Positions 31,557 through 42,504 of a stretch of DNA of 64,000 bases are shown here, in pieces. The position numbers and the translations under genes were made by a program. The notes beneath the pieces were generated by a model. The model worked only from the letters and a program-made list of their open reading frames with translations, did not search any database and had not been told where the DNA came from. The DNA comes from CAWIUB01 sp963839995 (lineage in GTDB: Bacteria > Actinomycetota > Actinomycetes > Mycobacteriales > Jatrophihabitantaceae). Positions within the stretch are counted from its first letter, which is position 1; each line of letters opens with the position of its first letter. Where the stretch lies: contig CAWIXH010000005.1 in assembly GCA_963839995.1 (NCBI GenBank), positions 146,245 to 210,244 of the forward strand, read 5' to 3'.

Positions 31557-32526
31557 CGAAGCCCTCCCCGGTGAGCTGGACGAAGACGTCCTCGAGGCGG
31601 GGCCGTTCGACCACGAACCCGCGTACGCCGACGCCAGCGGCAACCAGGGCGGCAACCACCCGCTCCGGCTGGGCGTCGCCGAGCACCGCGGAGGCACCGC
31701 CATCGAGACTGCTGGCCTCGGCGAGGCCCAGTCCGCGCAGCACCTCGGCGGCGTCGTGCGGTGACGCGGTGCCGACCTGCACCCGCACCCGCTGCTGCGC
31801 GCCGAGTTCGGCCAGCGAGCCTTGCCAGACCATCCGCCCGGTGCTCATCACCCCAACGTGCGTGCACACCTGCTCGACCTCGCTCAGCAGGTGGGACGAC
31901 ACCAGCACGGTGACGCCCTCGGCGCCCAGCGTGGCGATCAGGTGGCGCACCTCCCGGGTGCCCTGCGGGTCGAGGCCGTTCGTCGGCTCGTCAAGGACCA
32001 GCAACGACCGCGGCTGCAGCAGGGCGGCGGCGATGCCCAGCCGCTGGCGCATGCCGAGCGAATAGTTGCGGTACCGCTTGCCGGCCGCTGCGGTCAGGCC
32101 CACCCGGTCCAGCGCCTCGGCGATCCGAGACCTGGACGTGCGCGGGTTCGCCGTTCGATCGGCGGCTTCGAGCCGCGCGAGGTTCGCCCGTCCGGACAGG
32201 TACGGGTGGAACGCCGGACCCTCGACCAGGGACCCGACGTGCGGCAGCACGGAGGTGGCGCCGTCAGGAAATGCCTTACCCAGCAGGGAATGCGTGCCAG
32301 CCGTCGGGAACACCAGCCCGAGCAGCAGGCGGATCGTCGTCGTCTTGCCCGACCCGTTCGGCCCCAGGAAGCCGTAGACCGAACCGGTCGGGACGCGCAG
32401 GTCCAGCGAGTCAACCGCCAGCTGTCCGCCGCGGAATCGTTTGGTCAGCCCGGTCGACTCGACGGCCAGCCCGGACGCGGTGACAAGATCGGACGCCGCC
32501 TGCGGGCTGGCCTCTACCAGAGTCAC
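31543..32526 (-). CDS. ABC transporter ATP-binding protein
   Basis: 327 residues of the CcmA/DRI type. Walker A GPNGSGKTTTIRLLLGLV, signature YSLGMRQRLGIAAALL, Walker B LLVLDEPTNGLDP and the switch histidine in VSSHLLSEVEQV are intact. The C-terminal 80 residues (VRVQVGTASPHDAAEVLRGL; RPRLEDVFVQLTGEG) form the regulatory extension seen in ABC-2 exporters. It overlaps the LolA-like gene by 4 bases upstream. Confidence 0.95.
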   Translation of the reverse strand: MTLVEASPQAASDLVTASGLAVESTGLTKRFRGGQLAVDSLDLRVPTGSVYGFLGPNGSGKTTTIRLLLGLVFPTAGTHSLLGKAFPDGATSVLPHVGSLVEGPAFHPYLSGRANLARLEAADRTANPRTSRSRIAEALDRVGLTAAAGKRYRNYSLGMRQRLGIAAALLQPRSLLVLDEPTNGLDPQGTREVRHLIATLGAEGVTVLVSSHLLSEVEQVCTHVGVMSTGRMVWQGSLAELGAQQRVRVQVGTASPHDAAEVLRGLGLAEASSLDGGASAVLGDAQPERVVAALVAAGVGVRGFVVERPRLEDVFVQLTGEGFDVSG

Positions 32527-33611
32527 TTCCTGGCCGCGGCGTAGAGCACCTGCGGGTCGACGGTACCGGCGAACAGGCGCCCGTCGTCGGTGAGCAACCC
32601 GGTGACCAGCTTGGAGTTGAACAAGTAGCCGCTGCCCCAGGTTCCGCTGACCCTGGTCAGCCCGCCCAATGTCTGCTGTGCCTGCTGTGCCGCCATCCCA
32701 TCAGAGCCCAGCTTCGTCTCGACGACCGTCGTCCAGCCCTTGCCGATCGTCGTTGTGCCGGAATGCGACGTGGCGCTCGGCAGGATCTTGTCCCGGTGCG
32801 TCTTCTCGTTGGGGGCGGTGGACTGCTGGACATGTGCGCCGGACGGCGGGGTGAACGAGAACTGCGAGTCGCTCGGCACGGTGAAGCTCAGCCGGGTGAA
32901 CGAAACATCCAGCGCAGGTGAGGACGTGACGCCGCGGGCGAAGACCTGCACGCTCACCGGGATCTTGTACTGCCCGTCGACCGCGATGTGGACCGAGCCG
33001 ACCCGGGAGGTCGTGTCACGCGGGGTGAGCACCAGCTCGTACGCCGCGCGGTCGGCCACCCGGCGGTTCTCGTCCGTGGTGACGATCGTGCTGGGGTCGA
33101 TCGCGGCAAGTGCCTGGTTGGCGAGCTGCTGCGGGGTCAGCGCGCCGGACGGGTGCTGGAAGAGGTTCTCGCCGCCGTTGGGCAACGTGCTGTGGATGGC
33201 CGTCTTGTCCGCGCTGGACCACTGCCAGACATCCGTCCCATTGTGGAACACGTCCGTCTCGCCGACCGCGTCGAGCAAGGCGATGCGCTGCTTGGTCGGC
33301 CCGGCGTACCACACCCGGGCGGTGTGCGATCCGCTCAGCAAGTCCATCAGATTGTTGCCGGACACCGACCCGCCGATCTCGGGCAAGCTTGGCAGGCCCA
33401 GGTCAGCATTGGCCACGATCGTCCCGGACAGCCCATTGACCTTCGCGTTCTCGATGTCGGCAAGCAGCTGGGCGGCCGTCCGCGGCGGCAGGTTCGTCGA
33501 CGCCTGGGCGGAGAACACCCCCGCCGCGGCCAGGCTCATGCCGCCGACGACGGCGACCGGGACGATCCAGCGCAGCGCCGGATGCCGAAGGAAGGTTGCA
33601 CGAACACCCAT
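32523..33611 (-). CDS. LolA-like/DUF2092 exported protein
   Basis: 362 residues. N-terminal membrane segment LRWIVPVAVVGGMSLAAAGV acts as signal anchor. The body reads TAAQLLADIENAKVNGLSGT then VWYAGPTKQRIALLDAVGET and DVWQWSSADKTAIHSTLPN, the half-barrel pattern of LolA/LppX-like proteins that hold lipids. Later part YKIPVSVQVFARG and SFTPPSGAHVQ is typical of the actinobacterial DUF2092 branch. With the ABC-2 exporter behind it, lipid or lipoprotein handling across the envelope is a reasonable inference. No lipobox is seen. Confidence 0.8.
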   Translation of the reverse strand: MGVRATFLRHPALRWIVPVAVVGGMSLAAAGVFSAQASTNLPPRTAAQLLADIENAKVNGLSGTIVANADLGLPSLPEIGGSVSGNNLMDLLSGSHTARVWYAGPTKQRIALLDAVGETDVFHNGTDVWQWSSADKTAIHSTLPNGGENLFQHPSGALTPQQLANQALAAIDPSTIVTTDENRRVADRAAYELVLTPRDTTSRVGSVHIAVDGQYKIPVSVQVFARGVTSSPALDVSFTRLSFTVPSDSQFSFTPPSGAHVQQSTAPNEKTHRDKILPSATSHSGTTTIGKGWTTVVETKLGSDGMAAQQAQQTLGGLTRVSGTWGSGYLFNSKLVTGLLTDDGRLFAGTVDPQVLYAAARK

Positions 33612-33654
33612 AGTGAAGAGGATGAACGGCAGGCACTGTGACCGGGCTGAGCAG

Positions 33655-33698
33655 TGCTGAGGCCGATTTCAGCATCTGGTGGCACTCTTGCCACCAGA
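33655..33698. promoter_or_regulatory. Two adjacent inverted repeats between divergent operons
   Basis: TGCTGA-N8-TCAGCA at 33655-33674 and TCTGGTGGCA-CTCT-TGCCACCAGA at 33675-33698 lie back to back in the 111-bp gap between the LolA-like gene and the response-regulator gene. The second has perfect 10-bp arms. Candidates for binding sites of the response regulator coded at 33723, controlling itself and the exporter operon; the second could alternatively be a leader hairpin. Inferred from position. Confidence 0.55.
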
Positions 33699-33722
33699 AT
33701 GATCGGGAGAGTTGGAGGTGCC

Positions 33723-34412
33723 GTGCGGCTGCTCATCGTCGAGGACGAGCTGCGGCTCGCGACCGCGCTGCAGCGCGGGCTGTCGGCCGAGGGCTTCACC
33801 GTCGACGTCGCCAACACCGGCCCGGACGGGCTTCATGCGGCCAGGGAGACCGCCTACGACGCGGTGATCCTCGACATCATGCTGCCCGGCTTGTCCGGCT
33901 ATCGGATCATCGAGCAGCTGCGGGCGGCCGAGAACTGGGTGCCGATCCTGATGCTCACGGCTAAAGACGGTGAATACGACGAGGCGGACGCGCTCGACCT
34001 GGGGGCCGACGACTACCTGGTCAAGCCGTTCTCGTTCGTCGTGTTGCTGGCCCGGTTACGGGCACTGCTGCGCCGGGGCGTGACTCCGCGGCCCGCGGCG
34101 CTGTCCGTCGGCGATCTGGTACTGGACCCCGCAGCGCACACCGTGACCCGCGGCGCTGAGCCGGTCGACCTGACGCCGCGGGAGTTCGCCCTGCTGGAGT
34201 TCCTCATGCGCCGGGCCGGGCAGGCTGTGTCGAAAGCCGACATCCTGCACCACGTCTGGGACGCGCACTACGACGGCGACGCCAACGTCGTGGAGGTCTA
34301 CGTCGGCTATCTGCGACGGAAGATCGACACACCGTTCGGCCGGCAGAGCGTACAGACCATCCGGGGGGCCGGCTACCGGCTGATGCCCGATCTCACTGCT
34401 GACGCCGGCTGA
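33723..34412 (+). CDS. OmpR/PhoB-family response regulator
   Basis: 229 residues. The receiver starts RLLIVEDELRLATALQRGL; the phosphorylation site is in VILDIMLPGLSGY, and the conserved lysine in YLVKPFSFVVLLARLRALLR. The C-terminal winged helix contains LTPREFALLEFLMRRAGQAV and VVEVYVGYLRRKIDTPFGRQ. GTG 33723 has GGAGG 6 bases upstream. The cognate kinase follows after 8 bases. Divergent exporter genes are the likely regulon. Confidence 0.95.
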   Translation: MRLLIVEDELRLATALQRGLSAEGFTVDVANTGPDGLHAARETAYDAVILDIMLPGLSGYRIIEQLRAAENWVPILMLTAKDGEYDEADALDLGADDYLVKPFSFVVLLARLRALLRRGVTPRPAALSVGDLVLDPAAHTVTRGAEPVDLTPREFALLEFLMRRAGQAVSKADILHHVWDAHYDGDANVVEVYVGYLRRKIDTPFGRQSVQTIRGAGYRLMPDLTADAG

Positions 34413-34420
34413 GGCCAGCC

Positions 34421-35794
34421 GTGCGCTGGCTCTCGGCGCTGTGGCGTGAGCAGTCGCTGCGCGCTCGCATCACGATCGCAAGCACGACGCTGTTCGCGGT
34501 CGCGGTGCTGACCGGCGCCATCCTGCTCCTCACGCTGCAACGCACCTCACTGGTTCGCGCCCTGGACTCGGCAGCGTCCAAGGCCGGCACCGACATCGCC
34601 ACGGTGTGGGTTTCCGGCCAGCGGCCGGCCACCGTGTTGGCCGGAGCAGGCGACCAGGCCCAGGTCGTCAACACGCAGAACGAGGTCCTCGCCGCGTCCC
34701 CGAACGCCGACCGAACCATCTCGCTACTGAGCGCCGACCAGCTGACGCGCGCGCGGGCCGGTCACAAGATCACCGTCCAGGGTGATCCGACGATCACCAA
34801 CGACCAGTTGCGCATTGTCGGGGTGAAGGCCGGCGACGACACCGTGCTGGTCGCGTCCGGCCTCGGTGGCGTCGAGAACAGCAACCGCATCCTGCGCACG
34901 GCGGCACTGATCGGCTGCCCGATCGCGGCACTGATCATGGGCCTGGCCACCTATTTCATTGTTGGCCGGACATTGCGTCCAGTCGCCGGGCTGCGCCGCG
35001 GCGCCGAGGCCATCACTGCAGCGGGGCTCGCCGACCAGCGGCTCCCGGTGCCGGATGCGCAGGACGAGGTGCATCGGCTGGCCACCACGCTCAACGCGAT
35101 GCTCGACCGGATCGACAGCTCGACCAAACGGCAGCGGACGTTCGTCGGCGACGCGGCGCACGAGCTGCGCTCGCCGCTGGCCGCAGTGCGTCTCCAGCTC
35201 GAGGTGGCCCAGCGGGTCGGACCGGATCCCGACTGGCAGGCCGTCGTCGACGACGTCCTGCTCGACGTTGATCGGCTGGACCGGATGGTCGACGACCTGC
35301 TGGCCCTCGCCCGCTCCGATGAGGCGGGCGGCCGGTTGCGCCACCGCGAACCTGTCCGCCTGGACGCGGTCCTCGCGGACGTTGTGACGAGCTATTCCGA
35401 CGCCCGCGTGCCGGTAACCGTGTCGTCGACGCCGGTCACGGTCGATGGCGATCCGGACGCGCTGCGTCGGGTGGCCGTGAACCTGATCGACAATGCCGTG
35501 CGCTACGCGGCTTCCTCGGTGCAGGTCTCACTGGTTGCCGCGGCGAATACCGGTTGGCCGCCCGCCGCCGAGCTGATCGTCAGCGACGACGGACCGGGCA
35601 TCCAGCCTGCCGAACGGGAGCGGGTGTTCCATCGGTTCTACCGGCTGAACGTCTCGCGCTCCCGCGAGTCCGGTGGCACCGGGCTCGGCCTGCCGATAGT
35701 GCGTGACCTGGTGCGGGCGCACGGCGGCACGATCCGGCTAGCCGGCAACGAGCCACACGGCCTACGCGCCATCGTCATCCTGCCCGTCGGTTGA
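34421..35794 (+). CDS. Membrane sensor histidine kinase
   Basis: 457 residues. Two membrane helices (about residues 15-37 and 152-175: LIGCPIAALIMGLATYFIV) enclose an extracytoplasmic sensor. A HAMP linker (RTLRPVAGLRRGAEAITAAG) leads to the H box FVGDAAHELRSPLAAVRLQL, N box NLIDNAVRYAASSV, G1 DDGPGIQPAERERVF and G2 GGTGLGLPIVRDLV. Classical EnvZ-type kinase partnered with the response regulator upstream. GTG start. Converges with pknB, 19 bases apart. Confidence 0.95.
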   Translation: MRWLSALWREQSLRARITIASTTLFAVAVLTGAILLLTLQRTSLVRALDSAASKAGTDIATVWVSGQRPATVLAGAGDQAQVVNTQNEVLAASPNADRTISLLSADQLTRARAGHKITVQGDPTITNDQLRIVGVKAGDDTVLVASGLGGVENSNRILRTAALIGCPIAALIMGLATYFIVGRTLRPVAGLRRGAEAITAAGLADQRLPVPDAQDEVHRLATTLNAMLDRIDSSTKRQRTFVGDAAHELRSPLAAVRLQLEVAQRVGPDPDWQAVVDDVLLDVDRLDRMVDDLLALARSDEAGGRLRHREPVRLDAVLADVVTSYSDARVPVTVSSTPVTVDGDPDALRRVAVNLIDNAVRYAASSVQVSLVAAANTGWPPAAELIVSDDGPGIQPAERERVFHRFYRLNVSRSRESGGTGLGLPIVRDLVRAHGGTIRLAGNEPHGLRAIVILPVG

Positions 35795-35813
35795 TGCCTG
35801 CCGTGGATGGCGG

Positions 35814-37631
35814 TCACCGCAGAGGGCTAGCTGACTGCGCGCTGGCCGAGCTCGATGCGGAGGTGGTAGACGAGGAGTTCGACGACGTCGTTGGCTTCGG
35901 TGACGTCGTGGTCGGCGTGGGCTGCACGAACTGGTACGGCACCAGGGTGATCTGCTGGGTTTGCGGGAAGACGGAGCCCGCAACGGGATTCTGCGCGGCC
36001 ACGGTTCCGTCCTTGGCCTTGTCCGTCGTCTGCTCGGCGTCACCGATCTGCACGTTGCCCCAGCCGGCGCTGTTCAGCGTGGCCTGGGCGTCGGCGATCT
36101 TCTTCCCCACGACGTTGGGCACGCCGACCTTGCCGGTCGACACCGACAGCGCCACCTTCGAGCCGGATGCGACCTGCGAGTACGGCGCAGGGCTCTGGTC
36201 GACGACCGTGCCCGCCGCGGCTGCATTGTCGACGTCCTTGCGAACCGGCTTCAAGCCGAGCGCAGAGATCGCCGCCGCCGCCTGGGCATAGGGCTGATTG
36301 CGGTAGTCCTGCAGCCCGATCGTGGGCTTCTTGTAGGTGGTGAAGGTGATCCGGGTGTCCTTGGTCTGTTTGGAGTCCGCGGCCGGGTTCTGGGTGCAGA
36401 CATTGCCCTCGGTGACCGTCTGTGGTGCTTCGGCTGGATTCGCTCCGCACGGACCACCGTAGGTCGTCGGCGTCGCGATCGTCAGGAAACCCGCCTTCTG
36501 CAGGGCCAGCGTCGCCGCGGGCACCGTTTGGCCGATGATGTCCGGCACCGGGTAGGTCTTCGGCGTGCCGGACTTGCCGAGCGCGACGATCGCGTACGCG
36601 GCGCCGCCGATCACGAGCAGCAGGGCCGCCACCAGGGCCACCCAGATCCACTTGCTGCGCGGGGACTCCTCCTCGCCCTCTCCGTCCGCCTCGCTGAGCG
36701 GCACGACGGGGGGCGGCGGCCCGCCGGGCGCGCGGGCGATGAACTGCGTCTTCTCAGCGTCCGTCATGATCGCTTCCGCCTCGACCGGACGGTCGGCCAG
36801 CGCCCGCTGCAGGTCGGCGCGCATCTCGGCGGTCGACTGGTAGCGATTGAGCGGGTTCTTGGCGAGCGCCTTCATGACGATCGAGTCCAGCGCGCGGGGC
36901 ACCTCGGGGTTGACCGAGGAGGGCGCCGGGGCGTTCTCGCGCACGTGTTGGTATGCGACGGCTACCGGGGAGTCGCCGGTGAACGGCGGGGCCCCGGCGA
37001 CCAGCTCGTACAGCAGGCAGCCGGTGGAGTAGACGTCCGAGCGGGCGTCGACCGACTCGCCGCGTGCCTGCTCGGGTGAGAGGTACTGTGCCGTGCCGAT
37101 GACCGCAGCCGTCTGGGTCACCGTGGCGGCGTTGTCGGACAGCGCCCGCGCGATGCCGAAGTCCATGACCTTGACCGAGCCGTCGCGCGCGATCATGACG
37201 TTCGCCGGCTTGATGTCGCGGTGCACGATTCCGTTGCGGTGGCTGAAGTCCAGGGCGCCGCAGACCTCGGACGTGATCTCCATCGCGCGGCGGGCCGGCA
37301 GCCGTCCCTCGGTGCGCAGGATGTCGCGCAGCGTCCGTCCCTCGACGTACTCCATGACGATGTAGGGGACGGCGCCGTCCGGGCCGTGGTCCTCGCCGGT
37401 GTCGTAGACGGCGACGATCGCCGGGTGGTTGAGCCCGGCCGCGGCCTGCGCCTCGCGGCGGAACCGGTTCAGGAACGACTGGTCACGCGCGAGATCGGCG
37501 CGCAGCACTTTGATAGCGACATCGCGGCCGAGCCGCACGTCGCGCCCACGATGCACCTCGGCCATGCCGCCGTAGCCGACGAGCTCACCGAGCTCGTACC
37601 GGTTGCCTATCAGCCGCGTTGGGGCCGTCAT
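35814..37631 (-). CDS. pknB: Serine/threonine protein kinase PknB with three PASTA repeats
   Basis: 605 residues. Kinase domain 12-275: glycine loop GELVGYGGMAEVHRGR, Lys41 in VAIKVL, catalytic VHRDIKPANVMI, DFGIARALSD, activation loop with adjacent threonines (ATVTQTAAVIGTAQYLSPEQ). One membrane helix (WIWVALVAALLLVIGGAAYA) leads to three extracellular PASTA units beginning VPDIIGQTVPAATLAL, PTIGLQDYRNQPYAQA and VPNVVGKKIADAQATL; the tail is Thr/Ser/Pro-rich. PASTA domains sense muropeptides or lipid II. Last gene of the fhaA-to-pknB cluster; pknA is missing between it and pbpA. Confidence 0.97.
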   Translation of the reverse strand: MTAPTRLIGNRYELGELVGYGGMAEVHRGRDVRLGRDVAIKVLRADLARDQSFLNRFRREAQAAAGLNHPAIVAVYDTGEDHGPDGAVPYIVMEYVEGRTLRDILRTEGRLPARRAMEITSEVCGALDFSHRNGIVHRDIKPANVMIARDGSVKVMDFGIARALSDNAATVTQTAAVIGTAQYLSPEQARGESVDARSDVYSTGCLLYELVAGAPPFTGDSPVAVAYQHVRENAPAPSSVNPEVPRALDSIVMKALAKNPLNRYQSTAEMRADLQRALADRPVEAEAIMTDAEKTQFIARAPGGPPPPVVPLSEADGEGEEESPRSKWIWVALVAALLLVIGGAAYAIVALGKSGTPKTYPVPDIIGQTVPAATLALQKAGFLTIATPTTYGGPCGANPAEAPQTVTEGNVCTQNPAADSKQTKDTRITFTTYKKPTIGLQDYRNQPYAQAAAAISALGLKPVRKDVDNAAAAGTVVDQSPAPYSQVASGSKVALSVSTGKVGVPNVVGKKIADAQATLNSAGWGNVQIGDAEQTTDKAKDGTVAAQNPVAGSVFPQTQQITLVPYQFVQPTPTTTSPKPTTSSNSSSTTSASSSASAQSASPLR

Positions 37632-37671
37632 CGGTGAGCCTCCCTGATCCGTCCCGCTGGTAATTGCACCA

Positions 37672-39144
37672 CTAATGACCGCGCACGCTGTCGAGGTAAG
37701 CCTTCATGACGTCGCGCGCCAGCGGCGCCGCCGCAGTGCCGCCGGCACTCTCGCTGCCGGTCACCCCGGCGTTCTCCAGCACCACCGCCACCGCGATCGG
37801 ATGCGTCGGGTCGAGGGCGAAGCTGGTGAACCACGCGTGCGGTGCGAGTGGCTTTCCATTGGCGTCCGCGTTGTCGGCGGTGCCCGTCTTGCCGCCGACC
37901 TGGACGCCGGCGATCTGGGCCGCCGTGCCCGTTCCCTTGGCCACGACGTTGATCATCATCTGCTGCAGCAGCTTGTCCTGGTCCTCGTCCAGCACCGTGT
38001 CGAGCTTCGTCGGGGTGGCGTTCGACAGCACCGACAGGTTCGGGGCGCGCTCCTGGGCGACCAGGTACGGCTTCATCAGCTGGCCGCCGTTGGCCACAGC
38101 CGCCGACAGCATGGCGGCCTGCAACGGGGTCATCTGGACGTTGCGCTGGCCGATGCACGCCTGACCTAGCGCGGAGCGGTCCGGGATGTCGCCCATCGTC
38201 GAGCGCGCCACGCCGAGGGGGACGCGCCGCGGCAGGTTGTCCATGCCGAACAGCGTCGCTTCGTCCTCGACCGTGCCCTGGCCCATGTCGATGCACAGCT
38301 GGGCGAACGCGGTGTTGCAGGAGATCGTCAGGGCGTCCAGCAGCGACGTTGTCTTGCCGTTGCCGCACCGTTCGCGGTTGAAGTTCTGCATCGTGCCGCC
38401 GTCGGGAAGCTTGAGCAGGTCCGGGGCAGCGATCTGATCGCTCGGCTTGCGGCCACTCTTCAGGGCCGCGGCCGCCGCCACGACCTTGAAGATCGATCCG
38501 GGCGGGTAGCTCTGCAGGAACGCCCGGTTGAGCATCGGCTGCGTCTTGTCGCTGGTGAAGTCCCCCCAGGCCGACTGGACGTCGTTGACGTTGTGCGAGC
38601 TGAGCGCGTTCGGATCGAAGGACGGACTGGACGCGGCGGCCAGGATCGCGCCGGTGCTCGGATCGAGGGCCACGACGGCGCCGCGACGGTTGCCCAGCCC
38701 CTTGACCGCCGCGGTCTGCGCTGCGGCGTTGACGGTGAGGGTGACGCTGCCGCCCTTGGGGTTTCGTCCGGTCAGGATGTCGGCGAGCCGCGAGGCGAAC
38801 AGCCGCGAATCGTTGCCGGACAGCACCGAGTCCTCGATGCTTTCCAGTCCGTCCTTCCCGTAGACGAGCGAGTAATAGCCGGTCAGCGGCGCATACAAAC
38901 CGCCGCCGGGATACTTGCGCAGGTACTTGAGCTCGTCGTTCGTGGCTACCGACTCGGCGATCGGATTGCCGCCGACGACGATCTGCCCGCGGGGGTTGGC
39001 GTACTCGTCCAGGACGGTGCGCCGGTTGGCCTGGTTGTTGCGGTAGTCGTCGGCCTTGACGACCTGCACGTAGTTGAGGTTGACCAGGACGGCCAGCAGC
39101 AACACGCCCACGGCGACGGCCACCCGGCGGATCGGGCTGTTCAT
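37672..39144 (-). CDS. pbpA: Class B penicillin-binding protein PbpA
   Basis: 490 residues. Single N-terminal membrane anchor (VAVAVGVLLLAVLVNLNYVQ), a pedestal domain beginning PRGQIVVGG, and a transpeptidase domain with SxxK (Ser217, YPPGSIFKVV), SxN in TISCNTAFAQL and KTG in VGGKTGTADN. It cross-links peptidoglycan together with the SEDS polymerase RodA coded just upstream; the ATG overlaps the rodA stop by 4 bases. Its 3' end is 40 bases before pknB. Confidence 0.95.
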   Translation of the reverse strand: MNSPIRRVAVAVGVLLLAVLVNLNYVQVVKADDYRNNQANRRTVLDEYANPRGQIVVGGNPIAESVATNDELKYLRKYPGGGLYAPLTGYYSLVYGKDGLESIEDSVLSGNDSRLFASRLADILTGRNPKGGSVTLTVNAAAQTAAVKGLGNRRGAVVALDPSTGAILAAASSPSFDPNALSSHNVNDVQSAWGDFTSDKTQPMLNRAFLQSYPPGSIFKVVAAAAALKSGRKPSDQIAAPDLLKLPDGGTMQNFNRERCGNGKTTSLLDALTISCNTAFAQLCIDMGQGTVEDEATLFGMDNLPRRVPLGVARSTMGDIPDRSALGQACIGQRNVQMTPLQAAMLSAAVANGGQLMKPYLVAQERAPNLSVLSNATPTKLDTVLDEDQDKLLQQMMINVVAKGTGTAAQIAGVQVGGKTGTADNADANGKPLAPHAWFTSFALDPTHPIAVAVVLENAGVTGSESAGGTAAAPLARDVMKAYLDSVRGH

Positions 39145-40543
39145 GCGGGTACCACCTGGATGAGAGCGGTGTCGGTGCCGGACGGGCGTGGCGTGGTAGG
39201 TGCGGGTCGGCGGGCCGCGTCCGACATGCGCAGCAGCAGCGCGAGCAGCGCGTAGTTGGCCAGCAGCGACGAGCCGCCGTAGGAGAGGAACGGCGTGGTC
39301 AAGCCGGTCTGCGGGAGCAGCCGGCTCACCCCGGCTACCACCACGAACAGCTGCAGCCCGATCGAGAAGGCCAGGCCCGTGGCAAGCAGCTTGGTGAACG
39401 AGTCGCGCGAGGCCAGCGCAATCGCGAAGCCACGGGAGATGAACAACGCGTACACCAGCAGCAGGGCAACGAGCCCGAACAGGCCGAGCTCCTCGCCGAA
39501 TGACGTGGTGATGAAGTCCGTCGACGCCAACGGCACCAGCTCCGGATGGCCAGCGCCCAGGCCGGTCCCGAACAGGCCCCCGGTGCCCAGGCCGAACAGC
39601 GACTGGCTGACCTGATACCCGATGGTGGTCGGATCGCCGAATACGTGCAGCCAGACCGAGACCCGTTGCTGCACGGTTGTGAACAGGTGATAGGCAAGGT
39701 AGGCGCCGCCGGCGAACAGCAGCAGGCCGATGATCACCCAGCTGACCCGCTCGGTGGCCACGTAGAGAAGCACGAGGAACAACCCGAAGAACATCAGCGA
39801 CGTGCCGAGGTCGTGGCCGCGGATCAGGACGCCGATGCAGATCAGCCAGGCCACGAGCAGCGGGCCGAAGTCGCGACCGCGTGGCAGCACCAGGCCGAGG
39901 AACCGGCGGCCGGCCAATGACAGCACGTCCCGCTTGGCGACCAAATACGAGGCCGCGAAGATCGTCAGCAGGATCTTGGCGAATTCGCCCGGCTGGATCG
40001 AGAAGCCAGCGACTCTAATCCAGATGCGGGCACCGTTCACCTCGCTGAACCGGGCGGGCAGCACGGTGGGAAGGATCAAGAAGAACAGTCCGATCAGCGC
40101 CAGGGTGTAGGCATAACGCTGCAGCGCCCGGTGATCGCGCACGAAGTAGAGGATTGCCAGGAACAACGAGAGGCCGAGCGCCGTCCAGACCACCTGCGTC
40201 GGCGCCGCCGCGCCGCCGAAATGCACCCCGTTCTGCCGGGCCTGCTGCTGCAGTCCGAGATCCAACCGGTTGATCATGACCAGGCCCAGGCCGTTGAGCA
40301 GCACCGCGCACGGCAACAGGATCGGGTCGGCGTACGGGGCCACCCGGCGGATGACCAGATGCGCGATCACCCCGGCGACCAGGGGAACCGCGCCGTACGC
40401 CACCAGGTGGGCGCCCACCCGCCCGTCGCGGGTGCCTTCGACCACCGCCTCCGCCAGCACCACGATCAGCACCGCGAAGACGAGCAGGGCAAGCTCCGAA
40501 CCGCGCCGGGTGGGGACGCGGGTGGGAGCATCGGCTGTCGCGG

Positions 40544-40547
<4 letters not shown>
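39141..40547 (-). CDS. rodA: SEDS peptidoglycan glycosyltransferase RodA/FtsW
   Basis: About 468 residues with ten or more membrane segments and the SEDS signature near the C-terminus, LPQTGLTTPFLSYGGSSLLA. The central GHDLGTSLMFFGLFLVLLYV carries the conserved acidic residue of the polymerase pocket. It extends lipid II into glycan strands for lateral wall growth. GTG 40547 overlaps the pstP stop (GTGA); the frame is open upstream only because it lies opposite the end of pstP. Confidence 0.95.
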
Positions 40548-41884
<1,337 letters not shown>

Positions 41885-41891
41885 CGAGCGT

Positions 41892-42365
41892 TCACCGCAG
41901 TTCGAGCACCGTCTTGCCGATCCGGATCGGCACTCCGATCTCGATCGGCTGCGCGCCCTCTAGCTTGCGCTGGCCGACGTACGTCCCGTTCGTCGAACCG
42001 AGGTCCTCGACGTACCAATGCCCGTCCTGCAGGCTTATTCGGGCGTGCCGGGTGCTCGCGTAGTCGTCTGTCAGCACCAGCGTCGAGTCGTTGGCCCGGC
42101 CAATCAAGACGGGAGCACCCGTCAGCCCGAACCGGGTGCCCTTCAACCCGCCCTCGGTGACGACCAGCTGCGATGGGCCGCGGCGGGTGGGCGCCGCAGC
42201 GACCGTCTTGCGGCTACGCCTACGGGCGGGTGGGGGCAGCGACAGGCGCGACTGCCCGCTCGAACGCAGGTCCGAGCGCACGACTCGCACGGTCGCCAGC
42301 ACGAACAGCCAGAGCAGCACGAGAAATCCGAACCGCATCAGCTGCAGGGCCAGCGGTGAATTCAC
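41892..42365 (-). CDS. fhaB: FHA-domain protein FhaB
   Basis: 157 residues. An N-terminal membrane helix (LMRFGFLVLLWLFVLATVRV) is followed by a basic linker with a threonine that PknB-type kinases could phosphorylate, and a C-terminal FHA domain: PVLIGRANDSTLVLTDDYAS, TRHARISLQDGHWYVEDLGS, TNGTYVGQRKL. The GR, SxxH-equivalent and TNGT residues that hold phosphothreonine are present. In mycobacteria FhaB (FipA) links phospho-signalling to division. GTG start. Confidence 0.93.
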   Translation of the reverse strand: MNSPLALQLMRFGFLVLLWLFVLATVRVVRSDLRSSGQSRLSLPPPARRRSRKTVAAAPTRRGPSQLVVTEGGLKGTRFGLTGAPVLIGRANDSTLVLTDDYASTRHARISLQDGHWYVEDLGSTNGTYVGQRKLEGAQPIEIGVPIRIGKTVLELR

Positions 42366-42504
42366 GAGGCTGCACCGCCCGGGGTCCCCGCGGAAACGCG
42401 CAGCGTCTTCGTGGGGTGTCTCAGTTGGCTATCGTGGCTCTTCGCGCGAGCGCTCATCGCAAAGTTCGCTCCGCTCCTCGCGCATTCGGCACTGCGATGC
42501 TCAC

